64,000 nt of DNA from JAKFWI01 sp031399165. Lineage in GTDB: Bacteria > Pseudomonadota > Alphaproteobacteria > Caulobacterales > Aquidulcibacteraceae. Below, piece after piece: positions 9,132 through 18,129 of the stretch. Each line of letters starts with the position of its first letter. The stretch's first letter is position 1. Location: positions 1 to 64,000 of the forward strand of contig JANNOO010000036.1 in the NCBI GenBank assembly GCA_031399165.1, in the 5' to 3' direction. The translations under genes and the position numbers were made by a program. The notes under the pieces were generated by a model. That model ran no database searches. It saw only the letters and a program-made list of their open reading frames with translations, and was not told where the DNA came from.

Positions 9132-10637
9132 ATGACGTCAGCACAAGCAGCGCCGGCGGCGCAATCCTCTACCCCGCCTATGAGCGCTGCGGTGACGAGC
9201 GTGCCGCGCGAGAGCGTTCGAAAGAGCGCCATCCGCCAGCACGCCAATTCAATCGCCGCCGAGCGCAATAGGTGGATCGAGAACAGCCGCGCTTATTACG
9301 AGGCTGACCGGACCTATATGCGCTTCCTTGTTGCCGAGGGCGCAAGCGTGCTGGACGTCGGCTGCGGCACTGGAGAATTGCTGGCAGCGCTGAAGCCCAG
9401 CCGCGGGGTCGGCCTCGATCTCGGCCAGGCGATGATCGACATCGCCCGCAAGTCATATCCGCACCTCGATTTCCATGCCGGTGACGCCGAAGATACCGCC
9501 TTCTTGGCCGGCATAGAAGGCACGTTCGATTACATCGTGCTGTCCGACACGATTGGTCTGTTCGACGATATTGAGAACGCGCTGCGCCAGCTGCATCGCT
9601 TCTGCCGCGCCGACACCCGCATCGTCATTGCGTACCACGCCCAGACATGGGAGCCGGCGCTGAAAGCGGCAGAAAAGGTTGGCCGGCGCATGCCGCAGCC
9701 GCCGCTGAACTATCTTTCGCGCAATGACCTGCTGAACATCATGAACCTGGCCGATCTCGATCCGATCCGGATCGAGCGGCGCCAACTGATCCCGTTTAGC
9801 CTTTTTGGACTGGGCGGCCTGATAAACCGCTACATCGCGCCGCTGCCGCTGATCAACGCGTTATGCATGCGTACCTACATGGTCGCCCGTTCGCGTCAGG
9901 CGATCGTAGCGCGCGATTACAGCGTCACTGTAATGGTCCCTTGCCGTAATGAGCGCGGTAACATTGAGGACGCCGTGCGGCGCACACCCCGCTTCGGAAC
10001 GAAGCAGGAGATCATGTTCGTCGAAGGCAATTCCAGCGACAACACCTACGAAGAATGCCTGCGCGTGAAAGAAGCCTATGCCGGCAACCGGGACATCACG
10101 GTCTACAAACAGACAGGCAAGGGCAAGGGCGATGCGGTGCGCAAAGGCTTCGCCGAGGCCAAGGGCGAGATCATCATGATCCTCGACGCCGATCTGACCA
10201 TGCCGCCCGAAGCGCTGCCGAAATTCTATGACGCGATCGCTTCCGGCAAGGGCGAGTTCATCAACGGCACGCGCCTCGTTTATCCAATGGAAAAAGAAGC
10301 GATGCGGCCGCTTAACTTCATGGCCAACCGCACGTTCGCTGCGATCTTCTCGTTCCTGATCAACCAGCGCTTCAGCGACACGCTCTGCGGCACCAAGGCG
10401 CTGCGCAAGACCGACTACGACCGCATCGCCGCGGGCCGGCACTATTTCGGCGAATTCGATCCGTTCGGCGATTTCGACTTGATACTGGGCGCAGCCAAAC
10501 AGAACATGCGCATCGTGGAAATTCCCATTCACTATGCGGCGCGAACCTATGGCGAAACGCAAATCTCGCGCTTCCGTGATGGCTTCAAGCTATTGCAAAT
10601 GGTCGTGTTCGCGTTCCGCAAGCTCAAGGCGCTCTGA
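9132..10637 (+). CDS. Bifunctional SAM methyltransferase / GT2 glycosyltransferase
   Basis: A 501-residue fusion. ATG 9132 is preceded by AAGGAA (9121-9126). Residues about 70-170 form a class I methyltransferase (VLDVGCGTGELL, GVGLDLGQAMIDIAR, YIVLSDTIGLFDD). From about residue 265 there is a GT2 domain starting SVTVMVPCRNERGNIEDAV, with VEGNSSDNT, the metal-binding motif LDADLTMPPE and a C-terminal ARTYGETQISRF similar to dolichyl-phosphate-sugar synthases. The GT2 half resembles enzymes charging polyprenyl phosphate with a sugar; the methyltransferase half might modify the same unit. The order of the two reactions is inference. The next methyltransferase gene starts four bases after the stop. 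Confidence 0.8.
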   Translation: MTSAQAAPAAQSSTPPMSAAVTSVPRESVRKSAIRQHANSIAAERNRWIENSRAYYEADRTYMRFLVAEGASVLDVGCGTGELLAALKPSRGVGLDLGQAMIDIARKSYPHLDFHAGDAEDTAFLAGIEGTFDYIVLSDTIGLFDDIENALRQLHRFCRADTRIVIAYHAQTWEPALKAAEKVGRRMPQPPLNYLSRNDLLNIMNLADLDPIRIERRQLIPFSLFGLGGLINRYIAPLPLINALCMRTYMVARSRQAIVARDYSVTVMVPCRNERGNIEDAVRRTPRFGTKQEIMFVEGNSSDNTYEECLRVKEAYAGNRDITVYKQTGKGKGDAVRKGFAEAKGEIIMILDADLTMPPEALPKFYDAIASGKGEFINGTRLVYPMEKEAMRPLNFMANRTFAAIFSFLINQRFSDTLCGTKALRKTDYDRIAAGRHYFGEFDPFGDFDLILGAAKQNMRIVEIPIHYAARTYGETQISRFRDGFKLLQMVVFAFRKLKAL

Positions 10638-10640
10638 CCT

Positions 10641-11387
10641 TTGACCGGCGTGAAAGAACTGGAGCGTCAGGCCGACCACCAGCACGCCTGGCAGGCCAAG
10701 CCGACGCTGCGTATCATCTATCAGGACTACCATCGCCGCCTGCTCGAAGCGGTGCCGCCGGGGCCAATCCTCGATATCGGCGGCGGCATTGGGCACCTTA
10801 AGGAAACGCGCCCTGACGCTGTCTCGATCGACATCATCCCGTGCGCCGGCCTCGACGCGGTGTGCGACGCGCATCATCTGCCGTTCAGGGACGGGCACTT
10901 CGCGGGCATCGTGATGCTTGACGTGCTGCATCACCTCAACCGGCCAACCGAATTCCTTAAAGAAGCAGCGCGCGTGCTGCGCCCTGGCGGCGTGCTGGCG
11001 ATGATCGAACCTGGCATGAGCCCGGCCTCGTATCCATTTTACCGCTATCTACATCAGGAGCCGGCGGACCTTGGCGCCGATCCGTTTCGCCCGCTGTTTC
11101 CGGACGGGCCGAAGGACCCCTTCGATTCCAACCAGGCCATCCCGACTTTGCTGTTCAGCCGCAGCCGGGTGTGGGCCGAGGTTGCGAAAAACACGCCGGA
11201 ACTGAAGCTTAAGCGATCCGAATGGCTCAGCGTGGCGGCGTTCCCCTTGAGCGGCGGCTTCAAAAACTGGTGCCTGATGCCCGCGCAGCTGACGCGGACG
11301 GCGCTAAGGATCGAGGATGCGCTCCCGGAATGGATGCGCAAATTCCTCGGCTTCCGCCTCTTCGTCGCGCTTGAGCGCACGGCCTGA
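10641..11387 (+). CDS. Methyltransferase type 11
   Basis: A 248-residue class I SAM methyltransferase. Motif I is ILDIGGGIGHL, the acidic strand-2 end is VSIDIIPC, and LDVLHHLNRPTEFLKEAARVLRPGG is the Methyltransf_11 signature around motifs II-III. The start is TTG 10641 (or GTG 10650) four bases downstream of the bifunctional gene, implying co-transcription and perhaps shared substrates. The C-terminal third (MPAQLTRTALRIEDALPEW) is less typical. The substrate, probably a lipid-linked sugar, is not determinable. Confidence 0.75.
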   Translation: MTGVKELERQADHQHAWQAKPTLRIIYQDYHRRLLEAVPPGPILDIGGGIGHLKETRPDAVSIDIIPCAGLDAVCDAHHLPFRDGHFAGIVMLDVLHHLNRPTEFLKEAARVLRPGGVLAMIEPGMSPASYPFYRYLHQEPADLGADPFRPLFPDGPKDPFDSNQAIPTLLFSRSRVWAEVAKNTPELKLKRSEWLSVAAFPLSGGFKNWCLMPAQLTRTALRIEDALPEWMRKFLGFRLFVALERTA

Positions 11388-11517
11388 TGTGCCAGGACGC
11401 GCCCGAACAACATTGCACCGATGACAGACTTGGAACGGGTGTGCTAGGCCGAACGTTCCGGCGCGCCGTGGGGGCGCGGGCCGAACAATCCGGACCTGAC
11501 CGCCAGAGGGCCACGCC

Positions 11518-12492
11518 GTGGTAGAAACGCCACTGACCGAAAGCGCAGACCTGGGCGGGCAAGCGCGCGGCGCGCGCGCGTGGCTAAAGCGGGCGCTCAT
11601 TGTCACGAAGTGCGCGGTTTCTGGCGTTCTACTTTGGTTCCTGATCACGCGTTACGCGCCGAGCGCTGAACATTTCACCCGCATTAATTTGGCGTGGGCA
11701 GCGATCGCCACCGCCCTGCTGCTTATCCAGCCTGTTCTGAACGCACAACGTTGGCGCCTCCTGCTTGCGCGTTTCGACGCCAAGCCTGCGCTCAAGACCG
11801 TGTACGCGGTCTATTATTCGGCGCTATTCTTTATGCAGGTTCTTCCCTCGATCGGCGGAGATGTGATCAGGGCGCTATACTTCCGAAGCCTGGGCGCCGC
11901 GCCTGGCGCAACGGTCATAAGCGTGCTTCTGGACCGAGCGCTCGCGCTGGTATCCCTAATGATTGTGTTGGTGGCGTCGGTCCCGTTTGTTCTTCGCCTC
12001 GCCGGGTCCGACGCGGCGTTTGTGCTCGCGGCGATCGGAATCGGAAGTCTCGGCGCGGTGTTCGGTTTTGCAGCTGCGTTGCCTCTCATCAGGCGCATGA
12101 GGCTCTGGCGCTCGGCGCCCGATGCTTTGCGGCACGCTCTCGACAGCTTGCGCTGGAGCCTTTTTTCCAAAGTCGCGCTAACGCGCCTCTTTCCAATGTC
12201 CATCGCGGTGCATGTCATTTCAGTCGCAGCGATCTATTTCTGCGCCCTGAGCATGGGCATGGGCGGCGCTGCCTTGATCGCGGCGGCGGCGGCCGGACCG
12301 GCCATGCTACTGGCCCAGATATTGCCGATCTCGATTGGCGGGTGGGGCATGCGGGAGATGACCGCCGTGATCATGCTTCAGGGCGCGGGAATTGACCCGA
12401 CAAACGCCGTCGTGCTTTCTGTCGTGTTTGGTCTCTGCGCGCTCGTTGCGGCGCTGCCCGGGCTGCCGGCCTGGCTGACCCTAAAGACCTGA
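11518..12492 (+). CDS. UPF0104 / LPG-synthase TM-type flippase-like membrane protein
   Basis: A 324-residue protein with about eight hydrophobic segments. The family signature is seen in NAQRWRLLL, the loop FFMQVLPSIGGDVIRALYFR and the late ISIGGWGMREMTAV, as in the transmembrane half of lysylphosphatidylglycerol synthase and AglD-like proteins. Members are thought to move or shield lipid-linked substrates, but for this protein the function is unproven. The start is GTG 11518. A paralogous family member is encoded at 24105-25079. The FkbM methyltransferase gene follows after only three bases. Confidence 0.75.
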   Translation: MVETPLTESADLGGQARGARAWLKRALIVTKCAVSGVLLWFLITRYAPSAEHFTRINLAWAAIATALLLIQPVLNAQRWRLLLARFDAKPALKTVYAVYYSALFFMQVLPSIGGDVIRALYFRSLGAAPGATVISVLLDRALALVSLMIVLVASVPFVLRLAGSDAAFVLAAIGIGSLGAVFGFAAALPLIRRMRLWRSAPDALRHALDSLRWSLFSKVALTRLFPMSIAVHVISVAAIYFCALSMGMGGAALIAAAAAGPAMLLAQILPISIGGWGMREMTAVIMLQGAGIDPTNAVVLSVVFGLCALVAALPGLPAWLTLKT

Positions 12493-12495
12493 TCC

Positions 12496-13281
12496 ATGGC
12501 AAGCTTTGGCACAACCCTCGGCAGTCTGGGACTTTGGGGCTACGGCTTGCTGATGCGCGCGGGCTTGATGCAGACGCCGTTAGTGCGGGCAATGTTCGTG
12601 CCGCTTTACCGGGCTTACAAAACCTTCGAAACGGGCCCAATCCATAGGCTTTCGGCCTATGTGCGGCCCGGCGACGCGGTCATTGACGTTGGGGCCAATA
12701 TCGGCGTCATGACGAAGCGTTTCGCCGAGTGGGTCGGCGCCACGGGCAAAGTGATCGCCGTCGAACCGGAAGACGTGAACTTCGCGACCTTAAAAAAAGA
12801 AATGGACGGCATTGGCCTCGCCGGCCGCGTGGAAATGGTGCCGGCTGTCTGCGCCGACGCACCCGGACAGTTACACCTCGACAGGAACGAGACTCATCCG
12901 GGCGACCACAAGATTGCTTTGGACGGCCAAGGCCCGGTGATTGAAGCCACAACAATAGATCTGCTCGCCGAGCGGGTCGGCAGCCGGCCGATCACGCTGA
13001 TCAAGATTGATGTGCAAGGCGCGGAGATGATGGTGCTCAGCGGCGCAACCGACACGCTCTCCCGCCACGCTCCCGCCCTGATCATCGAGATCGACGAAAA
13101 AGGCCTTGCCCGTTTCGGCGCGACTCCGGAGCGCATCATCGCCTTATTGTCGGGTCATGGGTACGAGATGCACCGCCTCACCTCACGCGGCGCTGCGCCG
13201 CTCTCCCGCGCTGGCTTGCAAGAAGCGCTCAAGGCCAATCCCTACACCGACGTGCTTTTTCTCCATCCCGGAAGCCAATAG
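12496..13281 (+). CDS. FkbM family methyltransferase
   Basis: A 261-residue protein. The FkbM signature is clear: VIDVGANIGVMTKRFAEWVG (SAM motif I), VIAVEPEDVNFATLKKE, ITLIKIDVQGAEMMVLSGA and ALIIEIDEKGL. The family O-methylates sugars and natural products. An N-terminal hydrophobic stretch (GSLGLWGYGLLMRAGLM) may associate with the membrane. It lies three bases after the flippase-like gene and about 80 bases before the large amidotransferase gene, consistent with one polysaccharide transcript. The methyl acceptor is unknown. Confidence 0.85.
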   Translation: MASFGTTLGSLGLWGYGLLMRAGLMQTPLVRAMFVPLYRAYKTFETGPIHRLSAYVRPGDAVIDVGANIGVMTKRFAEWVGATGKVIAVEPEDVNFATLKKEMDGIGLAGRVEMVPAVCADAPGQLHLDRNETHPGDHKIALDGQGPVIEATTIDLLAERVGSRPITLIKIDVQGAEMMVLSGATDTLSRHAPALIIEIDEKGLARFGATPERIIALLSGHGYEMHRLTSRGAAPLSRAGLQEALKANPYTDVLFLHPGSQ

Positions 13282-13361
13282 ACCCCCGCGGCGTAAAGTT
13301 GCCAATATCAGGGGGTTTGGCTATTTCACCCTCGCTATAATCAAGGACGGGCGCGCCTTCC

Positions 13362-16300
13362 ATGTGCGGTATTGCAGGACTCTTTCAGCGGGGCCCGCAA
13401 AGAATATCGCGGGAGCAAGCCGAAAATCTCGTCAAGGCGATGACCGATTCAATCGTTCATCGCGGCCCCGACGCCAGCGGCCTATGGACGGACGACAAAG
13501 GCGCCTGCACGCTGGGCCATCGCCGGCTCGCCATCATCGACATCACCGACGCTGGCCGCCAGCCCTTCGCCAGCGCCGATGGGCGTTGGATGATCACCTT
13601 CAATGGCGAGATTTATAATTTCGCTACGCTCCGCACCGAAATGGAAGCCGAAGGATTTCGTGCACGCGGCCGCACCGACACTGAAATACTGATCGAGGGC
13701 TTCGCCCGGCAGGGCCCGGGTTTCCTGAAGCGGCTCGACGGCATGTTCGCCTTCGCCGCCTACGACACGCTTGACCGCACGCTGTGGCTTGCGCGCGATC
13801 CTTTCGGTGAGAAGCCGCTCTATTACACAAAGATCGGCGATCTGTTCGCCTTCGCATCGGAATTGCAGGCGCTCGAAAAACTTCCGAACTTCAACTTCGA
13901 AGGCAATATAGATGCCGTCGCCGAGGTCCTGAGCTTCCAATACATCGGCGCGCCGCGGACGATCTACCAGCATACACACAAGTTGCCGACGGGATCGTGG
14001 ATGCGCATCGACGCCGACGGCGCCATGCACATTCAGCGTTATTTCAATTTCACGCCCGCGCCCGTCGAAACAGCGCGGAGCATGAGCGACCTTGCCGATG
14101 AGCTGGAAGAAATCCTGGTTAAGTCACTGCGTGGCAGGCTGATCTCCGATGTGCCGCTCGGTGCTTTTCTTTCCGGCGGCGTGGATTCCTCGACGGTTTG
14201 CGCGCTGATCCGCAAACGGATCGGCGTACCGCTGAAGACCTATTCGATCGGCTTTACCGACGCGCCCGAGAGCGAGCACGAAATCGCACGCGCATTCGCC
14301 GCCCATATCGGCTCCGAGCACCACGAAAAATTGCTCTCTCCGCAGGGCGCGGACTTTTTGTTTCACGCCGGCGATCTTCTCGACGAGCCAAACGCCGACA
14401 GCTCCTGCCTGCCGACCTATCTGCTCTCGCAGTTCGCGCGCGAGCAGGTTACCGTCGCGATCTCTGGCGATGGCGGCGACGAAATGCTGGGCGGTTACGG
14501 CCGGTATTTCTCAACCCTCGATGATGCCGCCGCCGCGCAGCCCGGATTCTCACCGGGCGACACCTATTACGCAGATCGCATCCTGGTCGCGACCGAGCCG
14601 CACATCCAGGAAGTGCTCGGCTTTGTACCGGCTGAATATGCAGCTCACCTGAAGCGTCTGCGCACGGACATTAACGACGCGCCGCACCTGCTCGCGGCGC
14701 TACGCCGCACGGATGTAGACAATTACATGCCCGGCGCCGTGCTGCCGAAGGTCGACCGGATGAGCATGCGCCACGCGCTGGAAGTGCGTACGCCGTTCCT
14801 GAACGTCGATCTCGCCCGCTTTGTCGAAAAGCTGCCGGATCGCGTGTTGGTGCAGGGCGGCCGAGGCAAGGCGCTGCTGCGAGAGGTATCATATCGTTAT
14901 CTGCCCGCCGACCTGATTGACCGGCCCAAACAGGGGTTCGGCCTACCGATGGCCGATTGGGCGCGCGAGAGCCTGCTCGGCGTCGCGGGGAAATTGTTGG
15001 ACGGAGAAGAGTCCCGCCTGCGCGCCGCTTTCGGCGCCGACGGGATTGATGCGTTTTTACAGCGCCAGCGCACGGACGGCCGCTTCTCCGCCTATCAGGT
15101 TTGGGCGGTCGCGATGCTGGAAGCGTGGCTGCGCAAACACCCGGCCAGATTCGATGATGTCCCGCGCGCGAAAACAGACGCGTCCCGCCGGACGACACCG
15201 CCCGACGAACGCACGATGCATTTCGTCAGCATACGTAATGGTGTATTTATCGCTGCAGAGGGCCCGCAGGACTCGGACCCCGAGCAAACCGTGCTGGATG
15301 CATTCAAGGACTCATATTCCATGATGAGCGCCGTTAACCGCTACACGGGGAAGGGCGATTTCCAGCACACAAAGTTTAGTCTTCCGAAATGGACGCGCTG
15401 GGCGCAAGAGTCGACCTTGACCCCCGTCGTGCGTGACGGCGCGGTTATCCTCCTGAATGAAGACGTCTGGCGTAACTTTGGCCGCGGGTCATTCGACAAT
15501 CTATCTGCGCTCGGATTTACGCGTGCGCTGATGCGCTATCCCACCGACAGCTATCTCGAAGTAAGCATGCAACGGCTCACGCCCGCGCAGCGGCGCGCCA
15601 ACGTCCGCCGCCTGAGCGAGAGCGCGATTGCGACATTCGGACGCAAACCCTTGCTTGGGGTCTTCACCCAGCAAGGCAGCGAAGTCGTGCACGTCGAAGG
15701 AGAGATGTGGAGGAGCATTCACCTCCCAGCGCTTCAGGGCGCGCCCGACACAGAAATGAACTCTACCTACCTGGTGTTTGAAAATGATCGGCAGATGCCG
15801 CCGATTCCCGGGGGTCACCAACAGATTGTCAATCGCGGAGACGGGCGCAATTCAATCTGGAACGAGCATTGCTACTTTTCGCCGATGACGCCGGGCGCGG
15901 CGCAACGCGCAGCATACTTCGTCTCGCAGGTGGATAAAACTGACCCGGATTTGCTTGAAATGCTTTGCCGGGAAGTCAGCCACGTTCAAGCTGAGGAGCA
16001 GGCCCCGACGCTTTCGGGCGTCGTCGCCGCCAAGCAGAACGCCAGCTTTACGCCGCTGAAGCCAGGCGACCGTGTCGTCGTCTTCACCCATGCGTTGCCG
16101 CCAGGGGGCGCGGAGCGACAATGGGTGTTGCTGGCGCAGACGTTGAAGGAGATGGGTTACGAAGTGACTTTCGTCGTCAACAATGAACTGACGGGACGCG
16201 ACGGCCACTATCTCCCCCATCTCGAAGCGGCAGGCATTCCCGTGCGCGTTGCGCGAGATTTATCGCTTCTGCAATTGCGTTACAGCAACGCCGATATCGC

Positions 16301-17261
16301 CGACCTTCCAATTGCACGACGCCTCGTGGAGGCGGTGGCCGTTTTTGATGAGCTTAAGCCCAAGGTGATCTTTGCGGCGCTCGACGAGAGTAATTTGATC
16401 GCGGGCATAGCGGCGCACATGCTGCATGATACTCGGGCCGTACTGTCTTTTCGAAACTATAATCCGAGCCGCTTCAGCTATCTCGACACACCTTGGTATC
16501 AACCGGCTTATGCCGCCTTGGCGCAATCCCCGCTGATCAGCTTCTCGGGCAATTGCACGGATGCGAACAACGACTACGCCGATTGGATCGGTATGCCGCG
16601 GGCGAACGTAACGCTCACACCCAACGCGATCTGCGCGGAAATGTTTCCGCCGCCCACCCCGGTTCAGATCGAAGCCGTTCGGGCTGAGTTGTCGCTGACA
16701 AAGGAGACGCCTGTCGTGCTCGGCGTCTTCCGCCTGTCCGAGGAGAAAGAACCGTTCGCGTTTGTCGATACGTGCGCCCGTATCGCCGCGAGAACGCCGG
16801 ACGCGGTATTTCTGGTGGCCGGCGTTGGCCCGCTGGAAGCGCAGATCGCTGAGCGCGCCGCGGCGGCCGGCCTCAGCGGGCGCTTTCGCCTTCTGGGCAG
16901 GCGAAGCGACGTCAACGCGCTCATGGGCGCTGCATCGCTGCTGTTGCTGACGTCCAAATTTGAGGGCATGCCGAACGCCGTGATGGAAGCCCAATTTGTC
17001 GGACTGCCCGTAGTCGCCACCGATGCGGGCGCGACGCGCGAAACCAGCGCGGCGGGTCTGTCGTCCTTTATCCGGCCGATCGGCGACGTTGCCGGACTCG
17101 CAGAAGATTGCTTGCGGATCCTGTCCGATCCCGCTTTGGCCGCTCGCATGGGGGAAGCGGGCAAGGAGCACGTGCGCGCTTTCACCAGGCAAGCGATGGC
17201 CCAGCGCTTTATCGACGTAGCCAACAAATACGCCGATCGTCTCGCGTACGACGCGGCTTAG
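13362..17261 (+). CDS. Asparagine synthase-like amidotransferase fused to GT4 glycosyltransferase
   Basis: A 1299-residue protein. Residues 1-200 are a class II glutamine amidotransferase with nucleophile Cys2 (MCGIAGLF). Residues about 225-600 are the ATP-pyrophosphatase synthetase domain (LSGGVDSSTV near 271, ISGDGGDEMLGGYGR). Residues about 620-890 are unrecognised and contain a diverged copy of the module described in the findings (803-854). Residues about 895-1299 are GT4 (FTHALPPGGAERQW, GVFRLSEEKEPFAFV, TSKFEGMPNAVMEA). AsnB homologues in polysaccharide loci often amidate uronic acids, which would fit ugd and the 4-epimerase-like gene here. It ends eight bases before wzm. The reading frame is uninterrupted, so the fusion appears genuine. 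Confidence 0.82.
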   Translation: MCGIAGLFQRGPQRISREQAENLVKAMTDSIVHRGPDASGLWTDDKGACTLGHRRLAIIDITDAGRQPFASADGRWMITFNGEIYNFATLRTEMEAEGFRARGRTDTEILIEGFARQGPGFLKRLDGMFAFAAYDTLDRTLWLARDPFGEKPLYYTKIGDLFAFASELQALEKLPNFNFEGNIDAVAEVLSFQYIGAPRTIYQHTHKLPTGSWMRIDADGAMHIQRYFNFTPAPVETARSMSDLADELEEILVKSLRGRLISDVPLGAFLSGGVDSSTVCALIRKRIGVPLKTYSIGFTDAPESEHEIARAFAAHIGSEHHEKLLSPQGADFLFHAGDLLDEPNADSSCLPTYLLSQFAREQVTVAISGDGGDEMLGGYGRYFSTLDDAAAAQPGFSPGDTYYADRILVATEPHIQEVLGFVPAEYAAHLKRLRTDINDAPHLLAALRRTDVDNYMPGAVLPKVDRMSMRHALEVRTPFLNVDLARFVEKLPDRVLVQGGRGKALLREVSYRYLPADLIDRPKQGFGLPMADWARESLLGVAGKLLDGEESRLRAAFGADGIDAFLQRQRTDGRFSAYQVWAVAMLEAWLRKHPARFDDVPRAKTDASRRTTPPDERTMHFVSIRNGVFIAAEGPQDSDPEQTVLDAFKDSYSMMSAVNRYTGKGDFQHTKFSLPKWTRWAQESTLTPVVRDGAVILLNEDVWRNFGRGSFDNLSALGFTRALMRYPTDSYLEVSMQRLTPAQRRANVRRLSESAIATFGRKPLLGVFTQQGSEVVHVEGEMWRSIHLPALQGAPDTEMNSTYLVFENDRQMPPIPGGHQQIVNRGDGRNSIWNEHCYFSPMTPGAAQRAAYFVSQVDKTDPDLLEMLCREVSHVQAEEQAPTLSGVVAAKQNASFTPLKPGDRVVVFTHALPPGGAERQWVLLAQTLKEMGYEVTFVVNNELTGRDGHYLPHLEAAGIPVRVARDLSLLQLRYSNADIADLPIARRLVEAVAVFDELKPKVIFAALDESNLIAGIAAHMLHDTRAVLSFRNYNPSRFSYLDTPWYQPAYAALAQSPLISFSGNCTDANNDYADWIGMPRANVTLTPNAICAEMFPPPTPVQIEAVRAELSLTKETPVVLGVFRLSEEKEPFAFVDTCARIAARTPDAVFLVAGVGPLEAQIAERAAAAGLSGRFRLLGRRSDVNALMGAASLLLLTSKFEGMPNAVMEAQFVGLPVVATDAGATRETSAAGLSSFIRPIGDVAGLAEDCLRILSDPALAARMGEAGKEHVRAFTRQAMAQRFIDVANKYADRLAYDAA
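15768..15923 (+). other. Diverged copy of the recurring GRxSxW module (in the AsnB/GT4 fusion)
   Basis: Residues 803-854 of the fusion align over the whole length of the module seen in three other proteins: FENDR, a P-rich turn, H-x2-I, GDGRNSIW, then CYF and a terminal RAAYFV. The SD-x-SDP segment is replaced by PMTPGAAQ, so this is the most diverged copy. Confidence 0.6.
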
Positions 17262-17269
17262 GGGCTTCC

Positions 17270-18118
17270 ATGGCTAACTCTGTGATCCGCGTGCTTGACC
17301 TGCCAGGTCACGTGCAGGCCTTGCTCAGCGCCCTGACGCAGCTCTGGCGCTATCGAACACTCACGCTGGAAATGACCAAGCGCGACCTGCTCGATCGCTA
17401 TGCGGGCAGCGCCTTCGGCGCGGTCTGGACGTTCCTGTCGCCACTGCTCATCAGCGGCGCCAACCTGCTCGCCTACCTGTATATCTTCCGCATTCGGCTG
17501 CACCCGGGCGATACGGGCGCGGGCTATGCGGCGTTTGTTCTCTCGGGCATGGCGGCCTGGATGGCCTTTTCGGATGCGGTCGGCCGCGCCTCTTCGGTAA
17601 TCGCCAGCAACGGCAATCTCGTGAAGCAGATCGTTTTTCCGAGCGAGGTCCTGCCGGTAAAGCTGGCGATCGCCAGTGTCCCGACGCTGCTGATCACAGC
17701 CGCTCTGGTCGTTGGCGTTGCAGCATTCACCGGCAACGGCAGCATTTTTGGTTTGCTGATCCTGTTTCCGATCGCCTTCGTGCTCTTCATGACGTTCCTG
17801 ACCGGCTGCTGCTATCTATTGGCTGCCATTGGCGTGTACTTTCGCGATCTCAAGGACATCGTCGGCGTGCTGCTCTCGGCAGGCCTTTTCCTGCATCCAA
17901 TTTTTTACCCCCCCGAAGCGGTTCCGCCATGGATGGCGAATGTCTTCTTGGCGAGCCCGCTGAGCTATTTCATCTGGTGTTTTCGCGACGCGCTTTACTA
18001 CGGAGCGGTCACGCATCTCTGGGTCTGGGCTGTCGCGCCGGTCTGGAGCGCTCTTTCGCTCGCGATAGGCTGGCGCACGTTTCGCGCGCTCAGGCCGAGC
18101 TTCGGCAACGTGTTGTAG
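17270..18118 (+). CDS. wzm: ABC-2 type polysaccharide exporter permease
   Basis: A 282-residue inner-membrane protein with six predicted segments. The N-terminal TKRDLLDRYAGSAFGAVWTFLSPL is the conserved amphipathic start of Wzm/TagG permeases, and the C-terminal LHPIFYPPEAVPPWM with FLASPLSYFIWCFRDALYYG is the matching signature before the last segment. It pairs with the ATPase encoded 5-11 bases downstream to export undecaprenyl-linked polysaccharide. ATG 17270 lies eight bases after the amidotransferase stop; longer in-frame extensions overlap that gene and are unlikely. Confidence 0.9.
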   Translation: MANSVIRVLDLPGHVQALLSALTQLWRYRTLTLEMTKRDLLDRYAGSAFGAVWTFLSPLLISGANLLAYLYIFRIRLHPGDTGAGYAAFVLSGMAAWMAFSDAVGRASSVIASNGNLVKQIVFPSEVLPVKLAIASVPTLLITAALVVGVAAFTGNGSIFGLLILFPIAFVLFMTFLTGCCYLLAAIGVYFRDLKDIVGVLLSAGLFLHPIFYPPEAVPPWMANVFLASPLSYFIWCFRDALYYGAVTHLWVWAVAPVWSALSLAIGWRTFRALRPSFGNVL

Positions 18119-18129
18119 AGCGCGTGAAC

